A DNA stretch of 51,672 nt from Thioploca sp. (GTDB lineage Bacteria > Pseudomonadota > Gammaproteobacteria > Beggiatoales > Beggiatoaceae). Where the stretch lies: the NCBI GenBank assembly GCA_012032555.1, contig JAAUSR010000033.1, forward strand, positions 1 through 51,672, written 5' to 3'. The position numbers and the translations under genes are program-made. This document shows positions 1 through 9,953 of this stretch, piece by piece; positions within the stretch are counted from its first letter, which is position 1, and each line of letters opens with the position of its first letter. The notes under the pieces are model-generated. The model saw only the letters and a list, made by a program, of their open reading frames with translations. It did no database searches and had not been told where the DNA came from.

Positions 1-2
1 GA

Positions 3-98
3 ACACTTGTCAATAAAATTAGATTTCATACAATTGATTTATATGATGAAATAATTGGTGTCTGTGCTGGACTATGGAATTTTTACTTAGCTAATTGA
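3..98 (+). CDS. Probable transposase, C-terminal fragment (cut by window edge)
   Basis: An open frame enters from the left edge and ends at TGA 96-98, giving 31 residues that finish in GVCAGLWNFYLAN. A hydrophobic stretch followed by an Asn/Trp/Phe-rich tail is common at the C-terminus of DDE transposases of the IS5-like superfamily, but no catalytic residue is visible here. It converges on the tail-fibre gene with only seven bases between their stop codons, so a mobile element may have truncated the 3' end of the injection-system operon. The family call rests on a short tail and is tentative. Confidence 0.4.
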   Translation, partial: TLVNKIRFHTIDLYDEIIGVCAGLWNFYLAN

Positions 99-105
99 TT
101 GGTTT

Positions 106-761
106 TTAACGTGATACAACTCTATTGCCATTCACTTCCAGTTTTTCTATTGGATTAGCTGTTCCAATTCCGACATGACCACTATTATGAATAACAAGTT
201 TATCCTCATTTTTAATGCGAAGACGAATATCAACAGGAGAATTTAAGAAAGTCTTTCCAACATCACCTCCAGTAGTCCCTTGCAATAAGGCATAGTTAAT
301 GACTTGTTTTTGATCCAAGCTATTCGTTCCCCAAAAAATATAGTTTTGATCGGCAGGCCAAACACCTAGTGTTAATTTTCCTACCTTTAACCGCCCATCA
401 ATCTCTAGTTTTTCTGTTGGATTGTTTATCCCGATACCAACATTACCATTAGCGCCAATGAACAGCCTACTGGTATTATTTTTGCATCATTGATGCTCAA
501 GCCGCTTTGGGAATTGGGGGTATTGAGACTAAGCGTCCAAACTGGTTGGTCATTTGCTAACTTGGTATAAAGAGACAAGACATTCTTTTGTGACGAGTTG
601 TCGGCCTCAATGCTAAGCGGGGTATCAGGCAACTTGGCGATACCATCTTTCTGATTCAACATACTGTCGATCAGATCGGCGAAATTACTTTCTGTGGGGA
701 TGGCATTCCTTTTGAAAAAGGATTTCAGAACATCCCGGTTTTTCTTGTCGCTCAGATTCAC
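106..761 (-). CDS. eCIS tail-fibre-like protein (one frame break)
   Basis: The gene is read as two pieces, 426-761 and 106 to about 480. Adding one T to the T5 run at 479-483 (plus strand) joins them into 218 residues. The N-terminus (LKSFFKRNAIPTESNFADLI, then DSMLNQKDGI) resembles the opening of short fibre proteins found at the end of eCIS operons. The C-terminal half carries two copies of a VGIG-x3-NP-x-EKLE motif, a repeat typical of phage tail-fibre and adhesin stalks. It is the last gene of the injection-system operon, starting just after the J-like baseplate gene ends. The role in target binding is inferred from family and position. The break could be a -1 slip on A AAA, but the same kind of break recurs in unrelated genes here, so a sequence error is more likely. 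Confidence 0.7.
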
Positions 762-779
762 GGTTTGTACTCCTGAAAG

Positions 780-3700
780 TTAATGAGATGGCATGTCATT
801 AGGGGCTACCTCGAAGTCCACCTCAATCCGCATGTAGTTAATACCTATAAAGGATTCGGCTTCATAGCCACTTTCCGGAATCGGGTCAAAAATATGTTCT
901 GGTACTGGCACCAGTACACTATTATGGCTATTAACAGCAATACTGTTGTTGACTCCGTCTAGGGCAACAGTTTCTTTATACCCGACAGGGACAATGAAAG
1001 TCAGGTGGGCAATGTAATCAATGTAAGGCAACCGTTCGACGAAATTAATGATGTTGTTAGCGTAAATCTTACCGCCGATAATGATGTCTGCACCTTCCGC
1101 ATAAGCCCAGGGCGCCAGAAACCGATTAAGCGCTTCATTAAGCAATTTCTGATGATAACCCTCATCATACCCGGCCTGAAAACGTATACCCATTCGGATA
1201 GTGAACGAAATGTATTGGGCATTTTTTACCTTAATCTTAGCAGAATCCGGCGCAATCGCTTGTAAATAAGTTTGAATGTCGCTTAGCAGATTGGTTGGCG
1301 CTTTGGGAGCAAATGGATCAGCCGGCAGACGGTTGCGGATATCCGGTATGACGATGACTTCTACACTACCCGGCGGGCTATCCTCAGATAGCAACGAGGC
1401 AGGAATGCATTTGACTTTATGAATCTGCGGAAAACGTTCTAGCACCAAGTGTTCGTAATCCCACGGGGTTAGGGCACGCTGTTTGTGCCGCAGACGTTCG
1501 CTTACCCGGGTGTAAAACCACGTATCCGATTCTGCACCTTTACCACCAAAAGAGCTGTAAGGTTGGCGAATAGTCTTGATGGCGGGAAGTGGGTTAAGCA
1601 ATTTCTGGATGGTACCGGCAGCCAAAGATTGGTTTAAAGAGCCATATATAGTGTCATCGTCAACTCGTGTTGCCAACACAGCCTGGGTATGAATCGCCAC
1701 GGTATCACAAACGCTGTTGGGATATTTACTAATACTTGCCCGCAACCAATACAGGTACGGTGATAACAGGGTACTAGGCTGGCTGGTTGGCAGCGCAAAC
1801 TTGATAATCCCAGAATTGATCAAGCCCCGGGTACCGTCACTGAGGATGTTGCCATGTTCCAGACTGCACCACTGATTGCCACTCAAGTAATCCCAATGAA
1901 CGATATCTGCCGGTAGATCGGCATTGGCGCTACCCTCAGCCATTTGGAATAGGATGTTTAGTTGCTGTGGGGGGTTAAGTTTTTCCAGACCGATGTACAG
2001 TTCGCCAGCATTGTCGAATCGGGGGAGAAAAGGATATATTTTTAAAATGACGTTCTGGTTTTCTTTGGATGGTTTTTCAACCGGTTGTATTTCAGTATAA
2101 CCAAAGGGTTGAATATGGAATAACTTTATTTCATTATTTTCTTCAGAAAGTTTTGATGTTGAACTGTAGCCTATGGTTAGTTTACTTATTACAGGCAAAT
2201 AGGGTGGATTAATAAAATAGTCTTCAGCCTTGCTACTTTGAATTTTGAGTACTGTGTCAGTCAGCTTATTAAGTTTGTCATTGTTGCTTGTGTCTTTTAT
2301 TTCTTCGGCGATTTTTTTGATTTCATCAAAATTCTGGGACTTCTGTGCCAATGCTATCGCGAGTTCCGTGGCTTTCTTTACTGCAAGTCCTGGGTATATT
2401 GAGTGTTGGAAGTCAGGAGCCAGAAGTTCCCAGTAGATTGTCTTTGGTCTGGTAATAGATGACATTGAAATCTTATTTTCTACAGGGAACAGCTTGCATT
2501 CTTTTCTTGTAGAGGAGTCATCTCCTTTTCCTGTTAATATATTGAATGAAGTTTTATTTATTGTTGTTGAGTATCCATTATAATAACTATCAGATAATTC
2601 ATTCGCCCATTTAATAAAAAAAGTTATAGCTGATAAATATTTTTCATGGATGTCCGGGTGTGAAATGTAAAACCTGGAGCCTACTACTGGCCGTGGACCG
2701 AAGGGATCAAAGGGTTTACTGCTGTCCAGTTTTTGTAGATCATTCCAAATATCGAAATCAGACATGCCCGTTACGCTAATGTCAATATTTATCTGTGTCA
2801 GAAAGGTGCTAGTAAGGGCATTATAATAATTGCTTGTCTCATCAGTACCACGATAGAGGATTTTAAGTATAGGCCATACCGATTCTGGAACAGTATCTGA
2901 AAGTGGTGCTGTAATGGGTGCTTTTTTGGGTGAGAGCGTTATTTTAAATTGCAGTTTTTCTGCTCGTTCTATTATCTCTAACTCTTTTGTTGTACCTTTA
3001 GTCGCTTCAACATCAACTTCCGAGCTAACTTCGATCCAGCCTTTGTTTGTACTGAGCAATACCCGGAAAATATTTTCCGGCGTGCTTAAGTTAAGGTTTT
3101 CTAAAAATTCAAAAGTCAGCGTAATGACTCGTTTTCCCTGGATCAATAGCAGAATCGGGGAACTGATCGCCAAACCAAACTCAGCCAGCTGGTGCAGATT
3201 GTCTTGACCGAACGTTTTCCAGCGTTGTGCTGTTGTATCCGCTGCCATGCTAGATATGTTGAGTATGGAAGTGACGTCTTCAGCTGCATACATGCCCTTC
3301 CATTCTTCTTTCTCTGCTATCGGATCAGAACCTTCACGGTTACGCCAAGCAACCAGCAAAATCTCGCATACTTTATCCTGATTGTTATCTTTCAAAGCGA
3401 TTTCCAGATCTTGAAAGTCTTGTTCCAACAAGAATATCTTCAGTTCTTCAATGCTCTCTGCATCATCATTGCCTAATACTAGAGGTAGTACCAACTTTAA
3501 ATCCGAGGTCAGAGACTTTCTTATCTCTTGTTTGCGTTGGTCAAACACTTTCTTTTGGTGAGCTAAGGCCAGTAACTGATACACCCTATTCCAATCATTC
3601 GCAGAGGCTTCATCATGATTGAGGGTGTTCATGATGGTATAGAGATCGTAAGCAGACAAGTAAAAATAGCTCTGCATTTGTTGAATGCGATCATATAAAC

Positions 3701-5095
3701 TTTCTATAGAACCATCAGGAAAATCTGAGGCAGTAAGCCCGAGTGTGTCTTCTAGTTTTTTCGCAAAATCTGGAAGGGAAGAGAATTCAAGTTTTTTACT
3801 AGATGCTTGTTCCAGCAAAGAGTCAATGTATGCCCACTCGTTATCAATGCGGTTTTTTACCTGCATCATCGAACCGAAAGTTTTTTCCCTGGTTAGAAGG
3901 GATAACAAGGCTCTCTTTCTGTCAGGATCATCTATATGGCTATCTATAAGATTTATTGTTTCCTCTGCACCTATCTCTTTATAAAGTACACCTAACTCAT
4001 CAATGGTCGATATATCAGAAAGCCCAGCAAAGGTTTTTCAGCATAAGGATCCAAATCTAATGCTGATGAAAAGTTCTCGGAGAAATTGTTAATTTCTATT
4101 TCTTTCGGGCGGATATAACTGTCTCTTTGGAAACATTTTCCAGCCTGTTCAATGACATCATTGATGAAAGCCCAGTCTTCATTAAATTTCTGGTTGGCAT
4201 CCTCTTCTATCGAGTCATTACCTTCTCTCCTGTTTTTAAATTTCATCAATTCGCCAAACCGGAAGAACGACATTTTTAATTTATTGTGAACAAATTTTAG
4301 TTTTTCATATAGTTCTTCTAAATTGACTGCAGTAGCGCTGGTTTGATCAGGATATTTAGGCAAGGGATCCCCTGGTAATGGTTCTCCCAATGCTATTTCC
4401 AGCATTTTTAAAAATAACGCTTTATTACTTAGATTTTTATTTTCAGGATCAAGATGTGTTTCCCGAATACCAATAATCCGCTTGTCAATATAAATAGCAC
4501 CCAATTTTGCAATCCTTGCCTGATTCAGTAAAGCATCTTCATCGGTCCGGTATACCCGAACTTTGCCCACATCATCCTTGCCTGCCTGAAGCAAAGTACC
4601 GGCGGGCAACTGAAACGTCTCCTGCTGCTTGGTCAGTTCAACCAGTATATGCACGTGATCGGGCAGCGCCCTTTTCTCCCGCAGGTGCAAGATTTCCCTG
4701 AAATAAAAATCCAGATGCCGCTGGGTTAAGCCATTTAACTGCTGCCTGACCGGTTCCAGCAGTTGGAGGAAGCTTAATAATAGGACAAAATGAGGTTGCT
4801 GATAGCGTTTTCTGTCTTCTGGCGGTAGGGAGTCCGGATTCTGAATGAAAGCTATTACCTTATCCAATTCTTGTTCCGTTGCTTCAGGCGGAAAGGGAAA
4901 GAATGCGCTCCAGTCACCGTCTTCCTGATTGTTTTCATTGAAATAACGCAATTCCTGGCTGTAGTTACACATAAACGCCAGCAGATCTCGTAGTAAACGT
5001 TCATCAATTGCCACATACCCGGGCTGCAATGCTACTTTAAGGCGCATTTGCTGGCTTATGCCATCCCGGATGAGGAATGTCTGTTTCTCCGCCAT
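780..5095 (-). CDS. eCIS giant baseplate protein, J/gp47-like (one frame break)
   Basis: Two frames (3992-5095 and 780 to about 4030) are parts of one protein of about 1438 residues. Adding one T to the T5 run at 4034-4038 restores a continuous reading with no stop: the C-terminal frame stays open upstream of its first ATG (residues TIDELGVLYKEIG, then DDPDRKRALLSLL) right up to the junction. The N-terminus (IRDGISQQMRL, then NENNQEDGDWSAFF) is typical of the long J-like proteins of eCIS and MAC operons. The C-terminal third (ALTPWDYEHLVLERFPQI, then VIVIPD) matches baseplate J/gp47, the wedge protein that links the central hub to the sheath. The start at 5095 lies two bases beyond the stop of the upstream 68-residue gene, so translation is probably coupled. 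The middle third is divergent and has no recognisable domain. Confidence 0.85.
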
Positions 5096-5097
5096 GA

Positions 5098-5304
5098 TTA
5101 TGATTCTTGGTTAGGTGCTACGGTTTCGATAGTAGGCTGTGAAGGGATATCCTCGTTCGGTTTGGACTGATCAGCTAGTTGCAAGCTAGCTTGTTGATGA
5201 ATTTTGCTGATCAATTCATGAACCTTGATAAAGGGCAAATTGCCGAGTGCTTCCAGGATCAGATTAGTTTCTTCTACACTGAATTCGAACTGAAATTTTT
5301 TCAT
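5098..5304 (-). CDS. Small conserved eCIS-operon protein, unknown function
   Basis: This 68-residue acidic protein sits between the gp25-like and J-like baseplate genes. The N-terminal half (KKFQFEFSVEETNLILEALG) is predicted helical; the C-terminal half is Ser/Pro/Thr/Glu-rich and probably disordered. A purine-rich GGGGGATC lies just upstream of the ATG and can serve as ribosome binding site. Similar short proteins, opening with an aromatic stretch and ending in Gln-rich sequence, occur at this place in phage-tail-like operons, but I do not recognise a named family. Position suggests a baseplate accessory or chaperone role; this is inference only. Confidence 0.65.
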   Translation of the reverse strand: MKKFQFEFSVEETNLILEALGNLPFIKVHELISKIHQQASLQLADQSKPNEDIPSQPTIETVAPNQES

Positions 5305-5328
5305 AGGCAGATCCCCCCGTTATTGTTG

Positions 5329-5766
5329 TTAGTCTGATAGTAGTTTGACAGTTGTGGTGAGTTTAAGGTCGGTGTCTTCCTGTTTATAGTAAGGGTAAAC
5401 AAAGTTAAAACGGGAATTGGTGGACTTAACCTGATAGCGGATTTCGATCAGTATCATACCCTCATGCTCTTGGCTGTCATCGAGCTGCACCTGTTCTACT
5501 TTGATACGTGGTTCATGGTACAGGATGGCGGATTCGATCTTGTCAGCCATCAGAGTTTTAATACAGGTGTCCAAGTTTTCGAACATCAGTTCCTCTAGAT
5601 TACAACCATAAGTCGGTTGCATCACCCGCTCACCAGGACGGGTGCTGAGTAGTATTTCTAAACTAGAGGCAATATCAGCCTCGCTTTCCAGCATTGCTAC
5701 GCCGGCAGGATTGCGTTGAAAGGTAGGCGGGAATGACCAACCACGCCCGATAAAATCCGGTTTCAT
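5329..5766 (-). CDS. eCIS baseplate wedge protein, gp25-like (Pvc9/Afp9 type)
   Basis: This 145-residue protein has the T4 gp25/IraD-like fold signature: an N-terminal FIGRGWSFPP, ESEADIASSLEILLSTRPGER in the middle (residues about 27-47), then QPTYGCNLEELMFE. The R-P-G-E-R and P-x-Y-G-x-x-L elements are conserved in gp25 proteins, which nucleate sheath polymerisation at the baseplate. The length is normal for the family. It lies seven bases after the PAAR gene. In the reference PVC order gp25 precedes PAAR; here PAAR comes first. Confidence 0.9.
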   Translation of the reverse strand: MKPDFIGRGWSFPPTFQRNPAGVAMLESEADIASSLEILLSTRPGERVMQPTYGCNLEELMFENLDTCIKTLMADKIESAILYHEPRIKVEQVQLDDSQEHEGMILIEIRYQVKSTNSRFNFVYPYYKQEDTDLKLTTTVKLLSD

Positions 5767-5772
5767 GAGCAG

Positions 5773-6042
5773 TTAACCTCCAATCAGGACAGTAGGCGCG
5801 CCCGGTGGCATGACAACACCTCCCGCAGCCGTCATATCCCCAACCCGGGCTGCGGGTAGGCCGCCGATCATGACAGTTGCCGATCCCTTGAGAATAGCGT
5901 CTACGCCACAGGTGTCACTCATTCGGGCTGCAGGTAAGCCGGCAATCAGAACGCTAGGTATACCCGGGGACACAATGGGGGTTGGGATGCCCTGAGTGGC
6001 AGAGCTAGTAATCATATCGCTAATACGCACAGCAGGTGGCAT
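5773..6042 (-). CDS. PAAR-domain spike-tip protein (Pvc10-like)
   Basis: This 89-residue protein is made almost entirely of PAAR repeats: ARMSDTCG and ARVGDMT segments, each followed by Gly/Val-rich strands (TVMIGGLPAARVGD, then APTVLIGG at the C-terminus). PAAR proteins fold into a sharp cone that caps the VgrG-like trimer and carries the point that pierces the target membrane. It has the length of a plain tip, with no C-terminal toxin extension. It lies between the spike gene (12 bases away) and the gp25 gene, as expected for the puncturing device. Confidence 0.92.
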   Translation of the reverse strand: MPPAVRISDMITSSATQGIPTPIVSPGIPSVLIAGLPAARMSDTCGVDAILKGSATVMIGGLPAARVGDMTAAGGVVMPPGAPTVLIGG

Positions 6043-6054
6043 ATGGATCTCCTG

Positions 6055-7821
6055 TCAATTAATTTGTACCAAACCACCTTGTATCACGGTAGTGGCACTG
6101 CCTTTTATCGTCGTGCTAGCACCAGAGACTTCGGCACTGGCCGTCCCGGCAGCCTTGAATGCAGTTTGAGCTTTCATATCCATATTGACACCTTCGATTT
6201 TGATATCGGTGGCCGCTTTTAGTGTCAGATCCTTGATACTTTCGATTTTAACGCCACTGTCATCAAGGGTAATTTTATTACCATGCTGATCCTCAATGAA
6301 AATGCCTTTATCTTCCTCGCTGAGGGTCATTTTGTTACCAGCGGGCGTTTCGATAACGATAGATTTTTTTTCGTCGTCGAAAATAAATCGCATTTTTTCG
6401 CGGCTGACATAGCCTTTACGATGGTTCTCATTATTTGCCGGTTCTGGGGCAGGCTTAGCGCTGCTGTGACACATCCCTAATACGACAGGATTACGCGGGT
6501 CATTGCCGAGGAAGCCGACGATCACTTCATCATCGATTTGTGGACGGAAAAAGGTGCCCCGCTCTGTTCCAGCATCTAAGGTGGCGATTCTTGCCCAGAT
6601 ACCTTCTTCAGATTCACTGATCATGGGCAATCTGATTTTGATGCGGTCTTCTCCGTCTGGATCATCGGCCAGAGCAGACACTACGCCTACTTGCAAACCA
6701 CTGACTGCTGGGAGCAAGCCGGCGGCAGGCAAAGGACGTAGGTTAAACGTTTCGGCAAATAATTCAGTGCTCAATCCAAACTGGACATCGGTTTCCCAAT
6801 TACCGTTAGCCACCGTGTGGCGCACCCCGGAAACATAGACTTTGCCTTCAAAGCGCTCGCCGATACCGGTCAATTCCATGACATTGCCCGGCAGAACGCC
6901 CGCAAAGCCCTGAAATTTAGCCCGCCCACGCACCTTCGCTAAACGTTCTTTTAGTAGGCGACCGTTGGCCCAAGCTTGTAATTCGGGCTGGGTAAGTTTG
7001 CCGCTGTGCCGCATTTCATGGGCATCGTCACCGATCACTTCAGCCAACGTGGCCGGTGAAAGATTGCCATTAGCTGTTGTAGCGGGTTCTTGTGCCTCTG
7101 CTGTTATCACTGCTTGGTCAGTTGCATTCCAACTCGTGGCCTTAATGCCGGGGCTTTGCCAACGTGCATCCATTTCCACGTCCAACTCCAACAACGTTGC
7201 CCCGTATCGAACAGTGACGACCGGTTCTTCTCCAGTCGCTGTCTGGGCAATCTTTACCTTCCCATCTTCCACCATCACCACTTGGCCATTGGCTTCAGCA
7301 CGGCATAAGAGAAAATCCCAATCGGTCGCTTCATATTGCACCACCTCTTTGAGCTCAGGGGTCGTGGCTTCTACCTCCGCTTGCAGTGAATAGGCGCCGA
7401 TAATCTCTTCCATGATATCGCTGTCCTTTTGATCCACAAAATAACGGCTTTTAACACCGCGCGTCATTTTTACTGCTTGGTCACGGCATTCCACAATCAG
7501 TAAGCTGGCGTTTTTGCGCATTTTAAGACTGTGCTTAACGACGATACCTTTAAAAACCGAGTCGTTCTGAGCACGATAGCCCAGTTGGATTTCAATTGCT
7601 TTGCCGGGGACAAAATAATCACTATTGCTCGCCGGAAAAGTCGATTGGGCGGCTTCCCCATCCCGGAGTTGAATCACAGCCTGAGGAATCCGATTGAGTT
7701 CCCTGGTCACAGAAACCGCTAAGATATGAAATTCACCTGGTATTTCAGCACCGTCCACCAGAATAGCGATCGTACTGACGTCCGGCGTTGCGGGGGTTGG
7801 AATAGTTGATTCGCTGCTCAT
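6055..7821 (-). CDS. eCIS central spike, VgrG/gp27-gp5-like (Pvc8 type)
   Basis: This 588-residue protein has the layout of eCIS VgrG-like spikes. Residues about 10-330 form the gp27-like hub (AVSVTRELNRIPQAVIQL, then GYRAQNDSVFKGIV). An OB-fold gp5 segment follows (SALADDPDGEDRIKIRLPM, then DEVIVGFLGNDPRNPVVLG). The C-terminal beta-helix has repeats such as GNKMTLSEEDKGIFIED and HGNKITLDDSGVKIES, ending in a Ser/Thr/Ala-rich tail. Its ATG overlaps the stop of the LysM gene by four bases, indicating translational coupling. It trimerises at the tube tip and receives the PAAR protein encoded next. No effector domain is attached. Confidence 0.93.
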   Translation of the reverse strand: MSSESTIPTPATPDVSTIAILVDGAEIPGEFHILAVSVTRELNRIPQAVIQLRDGEAAQSTFPASNSDYFVPGKAIEIQLGYRAQNDSVFKGIVVKHSLKMRKNASLLIVECRDQAVKMTRGVKSRYFVDQKDSDIMEEIIGAYSLQAEVEATTPELKEVVQYEATDWDFLLCRAEANGQVVMVEDGKVKIAQTATGEEPVVTVRYGATLLELDVEMDARWQSPGIKATSWNATDQAVITAEAQEPATTANGNLSPATLAEVIGDDAHEMRHSGKLTQPELQAWANGRLLKERLAKVRGRAKFQGFAGVLPGNVMELTGIGERFEGKVYVSGVRHTVANGNWETDVQFGLSTELFAETFNLRPLPAAGLLPAVSGLQVGVVSALADDPDGEDRIKIRLPMISESEEGIWARIATLDAGTERGTFFRPQIDDEVIVGFLGNDPRNPVVLGMCHSSAKPAPEPANNENHRKGYVSREKMRFIFDDEKKSIVIETPAGNKMTLSEEDKGIFIEDQHGNKITLDDSGVKIESIKDLTLKAATDIKIEGVNMDMKAQTAFKAAGTASAEVSGASTTIKGSATTVIQGGLVQIN

Positions 7822-8525
7822 GATGATTTCTTGGTCTTCTTAATAGGCGGAAAAAAGATATCCTGTCCCGGTGTTAGAGAGCGAAAATTGCCCAGACCAT
7901 TGATTTTTGCCACTTGAAGATAATACTTAGGATCGCCGTATATCCGGTAACACATCAATGGCAGGGTGTCACCGGCTTTTACTGTTCGCAGGTGAGTCAG
8001 ATCGGGAGAACTTTTATTTTCTTGAGCAGTGCGTTTTTTCTCTTCAATGCTGCCCTTAAACTTGGCCTTCGCCACTGCCCGTATTGGCTGCCCATCTGGA
8101 TTGAATAATTTATAGGTAATGTCGAGCTCGATAGCCCGGCCTTTGAAGATCAGATTTCCCCAGACTAACTTGAGGTGGTAAGGTTCATGCGAATTTCCCT
8201 GATACTCGGTCAGCAATCGCCGAAAGTGGTTGACCTCGTCAAAAATGCCGTCTTCTTTAGCCTTACCATCGATAATGCCAGTATTATCGAATAAAAACTC
8301 CATGGTGAGTTCTTCCGGCATGGTGTACTCAAACTTGGCCTGAGCACTGCTCGTACCTTGCCCTTGCCCGTTTGCTGTTTTAACCTTATAGGCTAGGGTA
8401 TAGGTTTCCGGGTTAATCAACGCTTCAAAACGGTCTTTTGCCTCTTGGGTGCCACCATTTTCAGCGTCTTTTGAGTTCTCAAAAGCCAGAATGAGCATTT
8501 TCTCCAATTTACCACTGGTAGCCAT
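7818..8525 (-). CDS. eCIS baseplate hub protein with C-terminal LysM (Pvc7-like)
   Basis: This 235-residue protein begins with the domain shared by eCIS Pvc7/Afp7 and gp53-like hub proteins (KLEKMLILAFENS, then FEALINPETYTLAYKVK at about 30-45) and ends with a LysM module (VKAGDTLPLMCYRIYGD, then INGLGNFRSLTPGQDIFFPP, residues about 178-228). In this family the LysM lies at the periphery of the hub and clasps the spike-tube joint rather than binding peptidoglycan. The start overlaps the stop of the DUF5908 gene by one base, and its own stop overlaps the spike ATG, so these genes form a tight translational unit. Confidence 0.9.
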   Translation of the reverse strand: MATSGKLEKMLILAFENSKDAENGGTQEAKDRFEALINPETYTLAYKVKTANGQGQGTSSAQAKFEYTMPEELTMEFLFDNTGIIDGKAKEDGIFDEVNHFRRLLTEYQGNSHEPYHLKLVWGNLIFKGRAIELDITYKLFNPDGQPIRAVAKAKFKGSIEEKKRTAQENKSSPDLTHLRTVKAGDTLPLMCYRIYGDPKYYLQVAKINGLGNFRSLTPGQDIFFPPIKKTKKSS

Positions 8526-8707
8526 CAGCGCTCCGTTTTATTCTCCAGTATACGCAACACCTGCTCCACGCATTCGGCCACTAGGGACTCTTTCGTATCG
8601 TCTATGCCGGCGGCACCAGATACAGCCGCCGGTCCTCCTGGGGATTGTCCATTCTGTGAGGTGTTAACCGCAACCCGGATATGTAGTTCTTTGATTTCGA
8701 TAGGCAT
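8525..8707 (-). CDS. DUF5908-like small eCIS protein (Pvc6/Afp6 type)
   Basis: This 60-residue protein opens with MPIEIKELHIRV, the hallmark start of the short DUF5908 family found between the second tube gene and the LysM gene in most eCIS operons. A Gly/Ala/Pro-rich linker follows, then an acidic helix (ESLVAECVEQVLRILENK). The role is unproven; it is usually considered an accessory structural protein. The gene starts nine bases after the preceding tube gene and overlaps the next start by one base. Confidence 0.8.
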   Translation of the reverse strand: MPIEIKELHIRVAVNTSQNGQSPGGPAAVSGAAGIDDTKESLVAECVEQVLRILENKTER

Positions 8708-8716
8708 GAGTTATTT

Positions 8717-9157
8717 TTATTGAATCGTAAAATAGCGATAAGCTAACTCCAGCGTTTCAACGACAATCGCATTCTCGCTGGCATTCAAGTCGCTGACAGA
8801 CCATTTTTTAGGAATGGCATGGGCCACTTTCCAGGTGCGCAAAGATTCACTCTTTTCGTTCATCAGAATCACATTGATGTTTACTGGCAGAAACGTCCGG
8901 TCACGAAAAGCATCAAGGCACCACTTAATCACCTCTGAATCCGTCAACATGCCACGTTTTAGCACCATATCAGCATATTTGGTACGCACCGGCAGTTTGT
9001 GGACAAAACGGTTTTCACCACCTTCTTTAAATTCTTCCATGTCATATTCAACCGACAGTCCCGACACCGTTTGGAAGCGCACGTCATTTTTGTTTTGGTT
9101 GAGCCCAATAAATTCCACTTTATAGTAGAATCCCCAGGGTGGATAATAGTCGTTCAT
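8717..9157 (-). CDS. eCIS second tube protein, gp19-like (Pvc5/Afp5 type)
   Basis: This 146-residue protein has the phage T4 gp19-like tube fold: PPWGFYYKVEFIGL at the N-terminus, FQTVSGLSVEYDMEEFKEGG (residues about 28-47), then KLPVRTKYADMVLKRGML and a strand near the C-terminus (NAIVVETLELAYRYF). The phrases TVSGL and LKRG are diagnostic of the family. In eCIS the second, more divergent tube protein forms the first ring on the baseplate and links the spike to the main tube. It follows the main tube gene by 16 bases. Confidence 0.9.
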   Translation of the reverse strand: MNDYYPPWGFYYKVEFIGLNQNKNDVRFQTVSGLSVEYDMEEFKEGGENRFVHKLPVRTKYADMVLKRGMLTDSEVIKWCLDAFRDRTFLPVNINVILMNEKSESLRTWKVAHAIPKKWSVSDLNASENAIVVETLELAYRYFTIQ

Positions 9158-9173
9158 GATTCAGACAGACCGT

Positions 9174-9611
9174 TTAGACTTTCATCAGTTTTAAACCTTC
9201 ATGAGCAATTTCGATACTCTCAATAGCCACTTCGTTGGCATCTGATTTTAAGTCAGGGGCGGTGACTTTCACTGGAAAACAGCGGGTGGCTGACCAGGCT
9301 GCCACCGGTTCGTGTTTTTCGTTTAACAACCGGATAACCACATCACGCCGTTTTTCGATCCGTTCATTGGTAATTTCTTCTAACCAGGTGTTGAAGTCAA
9401 AGTCTTTCTCAAATTTGCCGCGCTTTAGGGTGATGTTATTGTTTTTCATCAAACCTGGCATGGCGATCTTATTAAAATCTTTGCTATCGCTGTGGCGGTA
9501 CTCGATTTTTTCCCGCTCCATAACCAGACCGGTCACTTCAGTGAAACTGATTTTGGCGCCACCCCAATCGACCTGAAAACCAAAACGCGGTAATGGATAT
9601 TCTTGTGCCAT
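9174..9611 (-). CDS. eCIS inner tube protein, gp19-like (Pvc1/Afp1 type)
   Basis: This 145-residue protein is the main tube subunit: PRFGFQVDWGGAKISFTEVT at the N-terminus, the family signature GL-x-MEREKIEYRH, MPGLMKNNNITLKRGKFEKD (residues about 51-70), and a C-terminal strand IESIEIAHEGL. It stacks in hexameric rings inside the sheath and carries cargo in its lumen. The start is preceded by GGAG (in AAGGAGAATAAC), a strong ribosome binding site suited to a highly expressed structural protein. The sheath gene is separated from it by a small ORF and a palindromic repeat, whereas in most eCIS sheath and tube are adjacent. Confidence 0.93.
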   Translation of the reverse strand: MAQEYPLPRFGFQVDWGGAKISFTEVTGLVMEREKIEYRHSDSKDFNKIAMPGLMKNNNITLKRGKFEKDFDFNTWLEEITNERIEKRRDVVIRLLNEKHEPVAAWSATRCFPVKVTAPDLKSDANEVAIESIEIAHEGLKLMKV

Positions 9612-9686
9612 GTTATTCTCCTTATCATTATTTGAAAACAGATATTTCTAACGCGACCGCTTCATCCAATTTACGATGCGCATTGA

Positions 9687-9920
9687 CTAATCACTGCGGT
9701 TTTTGGTGGTGTAATCGCTTTGCAGAATAGCCTGCGCAATAGAATCAACCGTGTAATTGCTTTGCCATTGTTGGCGGTCTTGAGTGTAATCACCGGTGCC
9801 TTTATCGTAGGATTGAACGAATTGGATAAAACCAGCTGTACCTAATTCCTTAATAAGAATTTGGAAAGCTAATTGCTGAATTTGTTGATCAGTTTTAAAA
9901 TCTACATTAGGAAAATTCAT
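9687..9920 (-). CDS. Small conserved protein, unknown function, lodged in the eCIS operon
   Basis: This 77-residue protein (IQQLAFQILIKELGTAGFIQ, then FVQSYDKGTGDYTQDRQQW, then IAQAIL) resembles a widespread family of short cyanobacterial and Beggiatoaceae proteins with the pattern LG-x3-FI-x-F-x-Q-x5-G-x-GDYT-x-x-R. These are usually annotated as hypothetical and often sit among toxin-antitoxin-like small genes. It shows no tube, sheath or baseplate feature. A 139-bp palindromic repeat lies between it and the sheath gene. Together they look like an insertion between sheath and tube rather than a part of the particle. The family match is from memory, so function stays open. Confidence 0.6.
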   Translation of the reverse strand: MNFPNVDFKTDQQIQQLAFQILIKELGTAGFIQFVQSYDKGTGDYTQDRQQWQSNYTVDSIAQAILQSDYTTKNRSD

Positions 9921-9953
9921 AGAACAGTGTTCCTAGCCAAATAAGTGGATTCC

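Noticed and set aside
476-484. Programmed -1 frameshift in the fibre gene (A AAA AAT)
   Set aside because: The same one-base shortfall occurs in housekeeping-type and glycan genes at runs as short as two bases, where no slippery site exists. A common sequencing cause is simpler.
6503-7393. Long open frames on the plus strand opposite the spike gene (111 and 142 codons)
   Set aside because: They are antisense shadows of a well-supported VgrG-like gene; the translations are Ser/Thr/Pro-rich with no domain, and there is no ribosome binding site.
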